64,000 nt of DNA, taken from the NCBI RefSeq assembly GCF_023284045.1, contig NZ_JAKIKQ010000010.1, forward strand, positions 62,001 to 126,000, given 5' to 3'. The translations under genes were made by a program, and so were the position numbers. The notes beneath the pieces were generated by a model, which saw only the letters and a program-made list of their open reading frames with translations, searched no databases and was not told the origin of the DNA. Source of the DNA: Shewanella kaireitica (GTDB lineage Bacteria; Pseudomonadota; Gammaproteobacteria; Enterobacterales; Shewanellaceae). Positions 57,079 through 64,000 of the stretch are shown piece after piece; positions within the stretch are counted from its first letter, which is position 1; each line of letters begins with the position of its first letter.

Positions 57079-60000
57079 TGAGTCACCCTTCTCTCACCGA
57101 ACAAGCCTTGGGTTCAAAAATGTCGTATTCACTTATCAATCGACTCATCTACTGGATGATTGATAATCCCGTCGCAGTTAATTTGCTTACAGTGGCAATA
57201 CTCATATTAGGGATTTACAGCTTTGGCGATATAAGACAAGAAACATCGCCTTCATTTAAAGTTGATGAAATAGAAATTACAGCCAGCTTTCCAGGAGCGA
57301 CACCACGAGAAATCGAACAAGGTATCGTGCTGCCCATCGAGCACAGCCTCAGAGAAAACGTCCAGATTGATCGACTCTCTGCGAGCGCCATGGAGGGAGG
57401 AGCAAGAGTGGTACTCACACTGAACGATGGCGTCGATGCTAACAGTGTTATAGCTGATGTTAAAAATGATCTTGATGCCATCAACAGCTTTCCAGCCAGC
57501 ATGGAGCCATTACAAATATCTTTAGTTGAAGAGCTCGATTCCTTAATTGAGTTTGGCATTTATGGCGACCTTACAGAGACTGAATTACGTAGGCAGGGAA
57601 GTACACTTAAAGATGCCTTGTTAGCGCAGTTCGATATAGCAAAAATCGCAATCGCTGGTGTCAGAGAACCAGAGATAATTATTGAGATCACCCAAGATAA
57701 GCTATACCAGTATCAACTAACGTTAGCCGACATCACCCAAAAAATTGCCACTGAAGTTAATGATATCTCCGCTGGTAATATCAGCACCGATGCCGGCGAT
57801 GTACTCATTCGTACGCTGGGACGGAAAGATCAAGTTAGCCAATTTAAGCAGATAGCTATTAAAGCCCAAGCTGATGGAGCTGAGATAAAACTGGGGCAAA
57901 TTGCCGATGTTAGCTTTAGCTATTCTCAGCAAGAAGCACCGTTCTTAATTAATGGTAAACAAGGCGTTATGCTGGTTATTTACCAAAGTAAGAATGCCAA
58001 GCCTATTGAGCTGAGTGGTGCAATACAAAATTTTGTCAGTCAGTATCAACAAACCCTTGCTGCAAATACGAAGATCACTGTACTCGATGACCAAGCGCAT
58101 TCATTTCAAACTCGTATTGATCTGTTACTAGATAATGGCTTAATAGGGATGATTTTAGTCATCATTGCATTGTCGTTATTTTTAGATATGCGCTTGGCGT
58201 TTTGGGTCTGTATGGGGGTGCCGATAGCCATTATTGGATCTCTGGCGTTCATGCCGGCCTTAAATATTCCACTGAATATGGTTACGCTTTTTGCGTTCAT
58301 TATCACTCTCGGGATTTTGGTTGATGATGCGGTGATTGTTGCAGAGAATATTTATCAAAAAGTTCAACAAGGCTGCGAAATCGATATTGCACTTAAGCAA
58401 GGTGCTTCAGAGATGAGCGTCCCGGTATGTTTCTCCGTTGTCACCAATATCATTGCCTTTGTGCCATTACTATTTGTCCCCGGAGAGCTTGGGGTAATGT
58501 ACAAACCGATGACATTGCTAATCTTTGCAATTTTCATCGTCTCTCTCATTGAAGCCTTATTAATATTGCCTCATCACTTAAAGCAACTTAATAAACCGCA
58601 AAAGCACAACTATCTCAATAAAATACAACAAAAGAGTTTCACTGCATTCGAAACCCTAAGGGATATTCATTTCAGTAAAGTATTGGGTTACGCGTTACGT
58701 CAGCCGTTAACCATTTTGGCTGTTTTTATCTCAATCACTTTAGTGACCTTTAGTTGGGTTAATTCTGGTCGAGTTGATGCAGATTTTGTCCCAAAGGTTG
58801 AATCACAGCGTATTGATGCCGAAGTTGAGTTTCCAGCAGGTTCTGCTCTTACTGACAAGAAAAATACCATGGCGCTTATACAAGCAGCTGGAGTACGTGC
58901 TTTTGCACGCTTAAATGCCCCAGATAGCTATAAACATATCATGGTCGGCATTAGAGCAAACTCCGCATCAACGACTTTTCAGATTGTTGAAGATAGCAAA
59001 CGTAACTATACCGCAAGAGAGTTAGTGGATATTTGGCGCAGCGAGATTGGGGAGTTGGCTGGTGTAAAATCACTGTTCTTTGATTTTGAAGTGGGCCCTG
59101 GCGGTGGAAAAGAGCTTTCAATAGAATTGGGCGCAAGCGACAGCGAATTATTAAAAAAAGCAAGCTTTGAGCTCATGTCACAACTGAGAAATATAGAGGG
59201 CGTTACCGATATTGATAGTGGACTTATTGATGCTCAACGCGAATATACTTTGAACATCAACGCCCGTGGCAGCATGTTAGGCTTTGATAGCGAAAGTTTA
59301 GGCGCGTTAGTTCGCAATAGCTTTTATGGTGATGAAGTTAAAAGACAAATCCTAAACAACGAGGAGCTAAAAATACGCGTTATGCGCCACCGTGACGAGC
59401 AGTTCAAAGCCAATCAACTCGGGGAACTACTCATCACATCTCCAACTGGCGAACAGGTTTTACTCAAACAAATCGCCACAATAACGCCAATTTTATCAGC
59501 AACTCAAATTGACCGAGTCGATGGTATTGTACAAGTCGAAGTTAGTGGCAGTTTTATTCGTAGTATTGCCAATGTTGCGTTAATAACAGCGCAACTTTCG
59601 GACTCCATTATTCCTAACTTAATGGAAAAATATCCAACCGTCGAGATTGAATTGGGTGGCAGTGCCCGGACAGAGCGCAAAGTCAATAACCAACTGATGA
59701 CAGGAATACTGCTAGCTTTGTTTATTGTATTCTCTTTTCTGGCTATCTACTTCAAAAACGTGATTGATGCCGTTTTAATCCTTAGCGTGATCCCGCTGTG
59801 CTTAGCCGCTGCGATGCTTGGACACATTATTCTTGGGCAAACTTTTAGTGTGATGAGTCTGTTCGGGATGATAGCTTTGTCAGGCTTAGTACTGAATGGC
59901 TCATTTGTGCTCTTACTCGAAATAAAGCAGCACATACGCCAAGGTCTTGATATTGAAACTGCAATAATCAAAAGCAGTTTAAGCCGCTTTAGACCTGTCG

Positions 60001-60239
60001 TTATTACCGCAATGACCACAACTCTTGGTTTAGCGCCTATGTTATTTGAAACATCGACCCAAGCACTATATTTGATCCCAATGGTGATCAGCTTAAGCTT
60101 CGGTACCTTCTTTTCAATGGCGACCATTTTAATTTTTGCACCCGCAGTCTTTTTACTGAGTGAACGTTGGCATAAAAGACAGACTCCTGAACCGTCAAAA
60201 GGGCAGCAGCAAGAGCTTAAAGGTAATTTAGCGCAATAA
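57078..60239 (+). CDS. RND family efflux pump, HAE1-type inner-membrane subunit
   Basis: 1053 aa with 12 predicted membrane segments and two large periplasmic loops, the AcrB architecture. TM1 (NPVAVNLLTVAILILGIYSFG) is followed by FPGATPREIEQGIVLPIEHSL. The TM4 proton relay is present as FAFIITLGILVDDAVIVAENIY (Asp-Asp). The TM10 side reads MSLFGMIALSGLVLNGSFVLLLEIKQ. It expels unknown hydrophobic or amphiphilic compounds by proton motive force. No TolC-type channel gene is near, so a shared channel is likely. The alkylsulfatase nearby makes detergents a possible substrate, but this is speculation. Confidence 0.94.
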   Translation: MSHPSLTEQALGSKMSYSLINRLIYWMIDNPVAVNLLTVAILILGIYSFGDIRQETSPSFKVDEIEITASFPGATPREIEQGIVLPIEHSLRENVQIDRLSASAMEGGARVVLTLNDGVDANSVIADVKNDLDAINSFPASMEPLQISLVEELDSLIEFGIYGDLTETELRRQGSTLKDALLAQFDIAKIAIAGVREPEIIIEITQDKLYQYQLTLADITQKIATEVNDISAGNISTDAGDVLIRTLGRKDQVSQFKQIAIKAQADGAEIKLGQIADVSFSYSQQEAPFLINGKQGVMLVIYQSKNAKPIELSGAIQNFVSQYQQTLAANTKITVLDDQAHSFQTRIDLLLDNGLIGMILVIIALSLFLDMRLAFWVCMGVPIAIIGSLAFMPALNIPLNMVTLFAFIITLGILVDDAVIVAENIYQKVQQGCEIDIALKQGASEMSVPVCFSVVTNIIAFVPLLFVPGELGVMYKPMTLLIFAIFIVSLIEALLILPHHLKQLNKPQKHNYLNKIQQKSFTAFETLRDIHFSKVLGYALRQPLTILAVFISITLVTFSWVNSGRVDADFVPKVESQRIDAEVEFPAGSALTDKKNTMALIQAAGVRAFARLNAPDSYKHIMVGIRANSASTTFQIVEDSKRNYTARELVDIWRSEIGELAGVKSLFFDFEVGPGGGKELSIELGASDSELLKKASFELMSQLRNIEGVTDIDSGLIDAQREYTLNINARGSMLGFDSESLGALVRNSFYGDEVKRQILNNEELKIRVMRHRDEQFKANQLGELLITSPTGEQVLLKQIATITPILSATQIDRVDGIVQVEVSGSFIRSIANVALITAQLSDSIIPNLMEKYPTVEIELGGSARTERKVNNQLMTGILLALFIVFSFLAIYFKNVIDAVLILSVIPLCLAAAMLGHIILGQTFSVMSLFGMIALSGLVLNGSFVLLLEIKQHIRQGLDIETAIIKSSLSRFRPVVITAMTTTLGLAPMLFETSTQALYLIPMVISLSFGTFFSMATILIFAPAVFLLSERWHKRQTPEPSKGQQQELKGNLAQ

Positions 60240-60240
60240 A

Positions 60241-60355
60241 AGTGGCTGTTAAAAGGTTTATAAATTGCCTATATAATATGAGATGAAGTACTTTTGGTTA
60301 ACGTACTTGTACCTAAATTACTTCATCTCAGTGTTAATCAATCAACACAGCCACT
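60241..60355. repeat. 115-bp nested inverted repeat between convergent genes
   Basis: AGTGGCTGT (60241-60249) and ACAGCCACT (60347-60355) are outer arms. GAGATGAAGTA (60280-60290) and TACTTCATCTC (60319-60329) are perfect inner arms, with GGT/ACC in the loop. It begins directly after the RND stop and runs into the DUF1353 stop. No T-run follows, so it is either an unusual bidirectional terminator or a small palindromic element. Confidence 0.55.
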
Positions 60356-60752
60356 AAGGCGCACTTAAAAGATTTGGCTTGGCTGAATTAGCGCCACCGA
60401 GCCTTACACCTTGGTAGACATACCAAGCTCTAAATGGCGACATGCCATCTTGTAAACAAACCTCTTTAAGAATTTCATCGGCGCGTTTTCTCGCTGATTG
60501 CGGCAAAACCTCCTCCCGCATAAGCTGATACAAAGCATCATGTATTAATGAGCCCTGCATAAAGTTTTTACTATCAATTGCTGGACTGCTCGGGCCATCC
60601 CAGGCATAACCAGGCTTTATAACCAAGCGCCCACCGGCGCTGAACTCAAGAAAGGAATTGGCAATGGGTGCCTTAACAGATAACCCAGTGTCGTAGACTA
60701 ACTCTGAATGTAGATTGTATTTGTAACTCCTACGTTGCTTATATTTAATCAA
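60354..60752 (-). CDS. DUF1353 family protein
   Basis: 132 aa, basic, soluble. The family core is GYAWDGPSSPAIDSKNFMQGSLIHDALYQLMR (region only), followed by RKRADEILKEVCLQDGMSPFRAWYVYQGVRLGG. DUF1353 proteins occur in bacteria and tailed phages; the HDALYQL motif suggests a metal or catalytic site, but the function is unknown. No other phage gene is around. The 141-bp gap to the ligase gene has no gene. Confidence 0.85.
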   Translation of the reverse strand: MIKYKQRRSYKYNLHSELVYDTGLSVKAPIANSFLEFSAGGRLVIKPGYAWDGPSSPAIDSKNFMQGSLIHDALYQLMREEVLPQSARKRADEILKEVCLQDGMSPFRAWYVYQGVRLGGANSAKPNLLSAP

Positions 60753-60893
60753 AGCGACTCCTAAGTATTCTGCTTTGCCATTGATGATTTTTGTTGAAAA
60801 AGCCGATAAAACAGCTAAATAATAATGCAGCTAACATACTGAAATAAACCCAACATATACATAAATAAACAAAACAACAGCATGGTAAGCAAG

Positions 60894-61787
60894 CTAAATG
60901 GGATCTCTTACCCGCAGGAAACTTGCAAATCGAGGCGTGCCTTTTTGTGTTTCACCATAATACTTAAATGTAATAGTGCTACCCACTTTTGGCGGGTTAC
61001 GCCGCTCTTCATCACTAAAGCCGCTGCCAATGCTAAATTGTTTGCCCTGCTTAGTTTCCACCAACAAAGCCCCCATCATACCGATGTATTTACCCTTACC
61101 CTCTTTATGAGCCAGTACCCTAGCTTCTGCGTCATAGAAGGGTTTTAACTTTACAATATCGCCGGTGCGACCAACCTGATAAAGAGCAGTTTTTCTATGT
61201 AACATCAAGCCTTCACCATTATTTTCAATGATATCAGTGAGTCGACGATCTAACGCTAATTTATCTTTAACTGAAAACTGCGGGATAACCTCAATATGAG
61301 TACTGATATCAGATAGCTCAGCCAGCGCCTTTTTATATCTTGTGGCAAAATGAGTTGTTTCCGCGGGCAAGTCAAACACCATAAATCTAACCTGCTGCCA
61401 CTGTGTCTTAGTTGCATTAGTCTTTCGAACAATCGCTGATACCTGATCGAACTGATTACGACCTATCCATAACTCACCATCTACAGGATAATCGGGAAAC
61501 CCTTTAGTAAACCAATCAGGCAGGTTAATCTTTCGCCCCGATCGAGTTCGCATGCTACTACCATCCCAATAGCCTCTTACGCCATCAAGCTTCTCACTCA
61601 CTAAAAAGTCATCTAACTGAACTGTACTTTCAGCTTGAAATTCAGTAGCCAGTTGCAAGGGTGGCTTTAATATTTCACTCGCTTTTAATTCAAGGGGTAT
61701 AGAAACAAAGCTAATGAACAATAGAAATTGCCAATTAAAAAACCGTAAGTGTTTCCTATTTGAACTTCGCTTTCTAACTTTTGTCAT
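60894..61787 (-). CDS. Secreted ATP-dependent DNA ligase (LigE-type)
   Basis: 297 aa, starting at ATG 61787, which has GGAG 6 nt upstream. A basic N-terminus and hydrophobic stretch (WQFLLFISFVSIPLELKA) form a signal peptide. Adenylation motifs are present: I SEKLDGVRG (Lys nucleophile in KLDG), III VDGELWIGR, IIIa FMVFDLP, IV GEGLMLHR and V VKLKPF. The C-terminal OB domain ends TFKYYGETQKGTPRFASFLRVRD. There is no extra helical DNA-binding domain, so it is the minimal type described in Haemophilus, Neisseria and Vibrio, thought to act in the periplasm on incoming DNA. Confidence 0.92.
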   Translation of the reverse strand: MTKVRKRSSNRKHLRFFNWQFLLFISFVSIPLELKASEILKPPLQLATEFQAESTVQLDDFLVSEKLDGVRGYWDGSSMRTRSGRKINLPDWFTKGFPDYPVDGELWIGRNQFDQVSAIVRKTNATKTQWQQVRFMVFDLPAETTHFATRYKKALAELSDISTHIEVIPQFSVKDKLALDRRLTDIIENNGEGLMLHRKTALYQVGRTGDIVKLKPFYDAEARVLAHKEGKGKYIGMMGALLVETKQGKQFSIGSGFSDEERRNPPKVGSTITFKYYGETQKGTPRFASFLRVRDPI

Positions 61788-62071
61788 ATATTGCTCCAAG
61801 ATGGTGACGATAAATAGTAAAAGACTATTGTTCGTTTTGAAGCCTAGTTCTGAGATTGAAGTTCGCCATCAGTTAAATGACTGACTTATTGAAATTATAC
61901 GCTTAGTCATTTTTAGTTAAGCCACTCAGTAGCCAAAGCGTGATATGTAATAAGATTGTTGTTTAACTTGCCTGTAATTGACTACATATTTAGTCATATT
62001 ACGATTATACTAGGCCGCTATTTTGGGGAAGAACCGCAGTAAAACAATAATCAATCATAAGATGGGGATAT

Positions 62072-62443
62072 ATGAAACCTGCTAACAATCACGGTATTAA
62101 ACGCGTCATTAGGGCAACTGGATTTTCGATGCAAGGGCTTAAACTTGCTTGGAAACATGAAGCAGCATTCCGACAAGAACTCATTCTTGCTGCAATTATG
62201 TTACCCATTGCCTTACTCGTGGACGTTACAACTGTTGAGCGTATTCTTTTAATTCTAGGGCTTTTTGTAGTCCTTATTGTTGAACTGCTAAACTCAGCGA
62301 TAGAAGCTGTAGTAGATAGGATCAGTGATGAAATTCACCCTCTTAGCGGCCAAGCTAAGGACATTGCATCTGCAGCGGTATTTATGAGCCTATTCTTTTG
62401 CGGCTTAACTTGGTTACTTATTCTGTTACCTAAATTTATTTAA
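62072..62443 (+). CDS. dgkA: Diacylglycerol kinase
   Basis: 123 aa integral membrane kinase with three membrane helices. It recycles diacylglycerol to phosphatidic acid. Signature ELLNSAIEAVVDRISDEIHPLSGQAKDIASAAVF holds the catalytic Glu and lipid/ATP contacts (region only). The N-terminal amphipathic helix is RVIRATGFSMQGLKLAWKHE. GATGGGGATAT lies before the ATG. It is alone on its transcript. Confidence 0.96.
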   Translation: MKPANNHGIKRVIRATGFSMQGLKLAWKHEAAFRQELILAAIMLPIALLVDVTTVERILLILGLFVVLIVELLNSAIEAVVDRISDEIHPLSGQAKDIASAAVFMSLFFCGLTWLLILLPKFI

Positions 62444-62830
62444 CCTAAGTGTATTTAACCTAAGTAGCGCACAAACATCCTATTACCGCCTCATCTGAAC
62501 TTGTCGCTCTGATCCATAGATGACGACAAGTTCCGATGCTCATATAAGCATATTCGCTACACTTCAAACATTTAGAATAATAACTCGCTTTGCTACCCTT
62601 TTGGAGCTAGCACAACTCTCTTATCTATACCGCTGGATCAACTACAAATCCCATCAAAAGCAGCGAAAAATACAGTTTGCATGCATTAGATCAAACAATT
62701 CAGACATTTTTTGAAACATATCATTCACATTTCCACATATACTGTTATGCTGTTTTCGATGTCCATAGACTGTTGACACGATTCAACAGCTACAAAATAA
62801 AAATTATAAGAGATTGCGGAGTTACTTTTA
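62444..62830. other. Gene-free 387-bp region with two hairpins
   Basis: GAACTTGTCG (62497-62506) and CGACAAGTTC (62524-62533) form a perfect 10-bp stem with a 17-nt loop, 54 bp after dgkA, without a U-run. CTGTTG/CAACAG (62770-62789) overlaps a TTGACA -35-like box upstream of the outer-membrane gene and could be an operator. An ORF at 62520-62714 is not credible. Confidence 0.45.
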
Positions 62831-63703
62831 ATGTTTAAAAGTTCCACATTTATCACTGCCACGTTATTGGCCCTGATGACTAGCTATAGCGCTTATGCCA
62901 CGAATGATACTATTATTCGTGTAGGCGGTTTTTACGCTAATACAGATTCAAATATCGATGTAAACGATCCTCTTCTAGGCAATAACTTCTCGTTAGACTT
63001 TGAGCAAGACTTAAAGCTTGAAGACTCTCAGTTTTTGCCTTTCTTTGAATTTATTCACCGCTTTAACGATAGACATAATATTTATATCGATTGGAAACAG
63101 CTACATCGCAGTGCCCTTAATCAATCTGTTGAAAAGCCATTCCAGTTTACTTGGGACGACACGACATATGATGTCAAAGCAGGTGTTGCGCTTGATACTA
63201 CCCTCAACATCGATATTGCTCGCATTGGTTACGGCTATGATATTTTTCAAGGTGATCATTATGAGGTCGGTCTGTCAGTAGGCCTGCATGCCATGTTTAT
63301 CAAAACAGCATTCAAAGGCGATATTGGCATCTGTGAAGTCGAAATTGAAACACGCTGCCCTGACACCATTACCATTCCTAAAGTTGTTGATGAGAAGCTA
63401 ACTGCACCGTTACCTGATATCGGAGTATATGGCAGTTATGAGCTTTATCCAGGCTTTATGTTTAGCGGCCATGCACAATACTTTTATATCAAACTAGATG
63501 ATTTAAAAGGTGGTTTAGTTGATATTAGATTAGGCGTTCAGGCCGCAATTACTGAAAACTGGCATATGACAGCTGCATTTAATTACTATGAAGTTGATGT
63601 TGAATACACTACCAACATAAAAGATACTGATATAAAGCTGGCTGACTTTAATATGTACTACAGTTTTACAGGTCCAATGCTATCAGTCAGCTATCAGTTT
63701 TAG
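62831..63703 (+). CDS. Outer-membrane beta-barrel protein, unknown function
   Basis: 290 aa. Signal peptide (FKSSTFITATLLALMTSYSAYA, cut at Ala-Thr). The mature part has alternating amphipathic strands and ends in Tyr-Gln-Phe, the C-terminal Phe recognised by the BAM complex. Two Cys (CEVEIETRC) could form a loop disulfide. The length suggests about 8-12 strands. I do not recognise a specific family. GGAG precedes the start and a terminator follows. Confidence 0.78.
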   Translation: MFKSSTFITATLLALMTSYSAYATNDTIIRVGGFYANTDSNIDVNDPLLGNNFSLDFEQDLKLEDSQFLPFFEFIHRFNDRHNIYIDWKQLHRSALNQSVEKPFQFTWDDTTYDVKAGVALDTTLNIDIARIGYGYDIFQGDHYEVGLSVGLHAMFIKTAFKGDIGICEVEIETRCPDTITIPKVVDEKLTAPLPDIGVYGSYELYPGFMFSGHAQYFYIKLDDLKGGLVDIRLGVQAAITENWHMTAAFNYYEVDVEYTTNIKDTDIKLADFNMYYSFTGPMLSVSYQF

Positions 63704-63731
63704 AGCGTTAAATTAAGGCGTTACTCCACAT

Positions 63732-63759
63732 AAAAAAGACACCTAGCGGTGTCTTTTTT
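63732..63759. terminator. Bidirectional terminator
   Basis: AAAAAAGACACC-TAGC-GGTGTCTTTTTT between the barrel-protein gene and the convergent peptidase gene; T-runs on both strands. Confidence 0.94.
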
Positions 63760-63780
63760 ATTATCTCTCAGGCTAACTAA

Positions 63781-64000
63781 TTAGCGTCCATCTTGTGCTC
63801 GACGGCTTTTAAAGTCTGACTCTTCGAGCCATTTAGGCCAATCTTCGTTATTTGCCAGCGTTGCCAGAATGTCTGAAATAAGGCTAATATCCTGTTTAAC
63901 ACCACCTAAACTCCAGCTTGGATCGTAATCATCAGCTTCCTTATGATATTTATGAGCAATATAATCTGGGTCTGTGTCACCTAAGCTCATAAACAGCAAT
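63781..64000 (-). CDS. M28 family peptidase, C-terminal end (truncated by window)
   Basis: The last 72 codons of a minus-strand gene whose start lies beyond the window. The text DTDPDYIAHKYHKEADDYDPSW, then LGGVKQDISLISDILATLAN and WPKWLEESDFKSRR match the end of the metal-dependent M28 aminopeptidase family (the H-K-EADDYDPSW block holds the last zinc-ligand His and following loop). Most similar members are secreted, but the N-terminus is not visible. Confidence 0.75.
   Translation of the reverse strand, partial: LLFMSLGDTDPDYIAHKYHKEADDYDPSWSLGGVKQDISLISDILATLANNEDWPKWLEESDFKSRRAQDGR

Noticed and set aside
59747..60127. 126-aa minus-strand ORF opposite the RND pump
   Set aside because: Antisense shadow of transmembrane codons; the plus-strand RND gene is certain.
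60354..60752. DUF1353 gene as a sign of prophage
   Set aside because: No integrase, structural or lysis gene is nearby; chromosomal DUF1353 genes occur alone.
62520..62714. 64-aa ORF between dgkA and the barrel protein
   Set aside because: No ribosome site; it starts within a hairpin and shows no recognisable composition or family.

Overview
The window reads as chromosomal DNA of a marine gammaproteobacterium, most probably Shewanella. This is inferred from protein families and gene order, not from a database search. Pointers are an RNase E whose catalytic half is close to the E. coli enzyme, the yceD-rpmF-plsX-fabHDG-acpP-fabF cluster, E. coli-type cytidine deaminase, arginine decarboxylase and PheST, a DUF3802 protein, and a polyamine locus with a eukaryote-type S-adenosylmethionine decarboxylase. 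Base composition is moderate (low-to-mid 40s % GC by eye). I recognised no rRNA, tRNA, CRISPR array or complete insertion sequence.

Layout. 1-1379: end of the histidine operon (hisF, hisIE). 1575-3859: a periplasmic binding protein, a 252-bp MITE-like element and purC. 3939-8745 (minus): lpxM, ihfA, pheT and pheS, preceded by an unlisted 15-residue Phe-rich leader peptide (pheM-like). 9072-14358: a chemoreceptor, a sensor protein with an eroded histidine-kinase core, and a secreted protein with two retropepsin-like domains. 14596-20802 (minus): small hypotheticals, YceI, pdxH and the polyamine genes speB, AdoMetDC and speA. 21329-24772 (plus): cvfB, yceH and an ABC exporter pair. 25211-29910: cold-shock protein, rlmA, sbcB and cdd; cdd has a convincing class II CRP promoter. 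29978-38533 (minus): a dehydrogenase, a thioesterase and the fatty-acid/phospholipid cluster. 39341-45546: maf/yceF, a HAD phosphatase, rluC and rne with a long structured leader. 45675-50484: SulP transporter, MsrB-MsrA fusion, a CRP-linked 2OG-Fe(II) oxygenase and ylqF.

50627-55290 is the most accessory-looking part. Two nearly identical 264-bp MITE-like elements in direct orientation, each with its own 3-bp target duplication, bracket an orphan HupE/UreJ protein, a His-rich small exported protein, an alkylsulfatase and a divergent LysR regulator. A frameshifted TonB-like pseudogene lies just beyond. 55909-64000: a two-gene RND efflux system without a TolC-type channel gene, a DUF1353 protein, a secreted ATP-dependent DNA ligase, dgkA, an outer-membrane barrel protein and the end of an M28 peptidase.

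Most genes are ordinary housekeeping functions. I did not find a clear novel defence or mobile system. The observations most worth checking are regulatory (Phe leader, CRP-S-like site at cdd, FadR-like palindrome at acpP, rne leader), the paired MITEs with their cargo, and the divergent proteins (degenerate kinase, duplicated retropepsin, eukaryote-type AdoMetDC without a neighbouring spermidine synthase). Start codons were re-chosen from Shine-Dalgarno spacing and family N-termini where stated.
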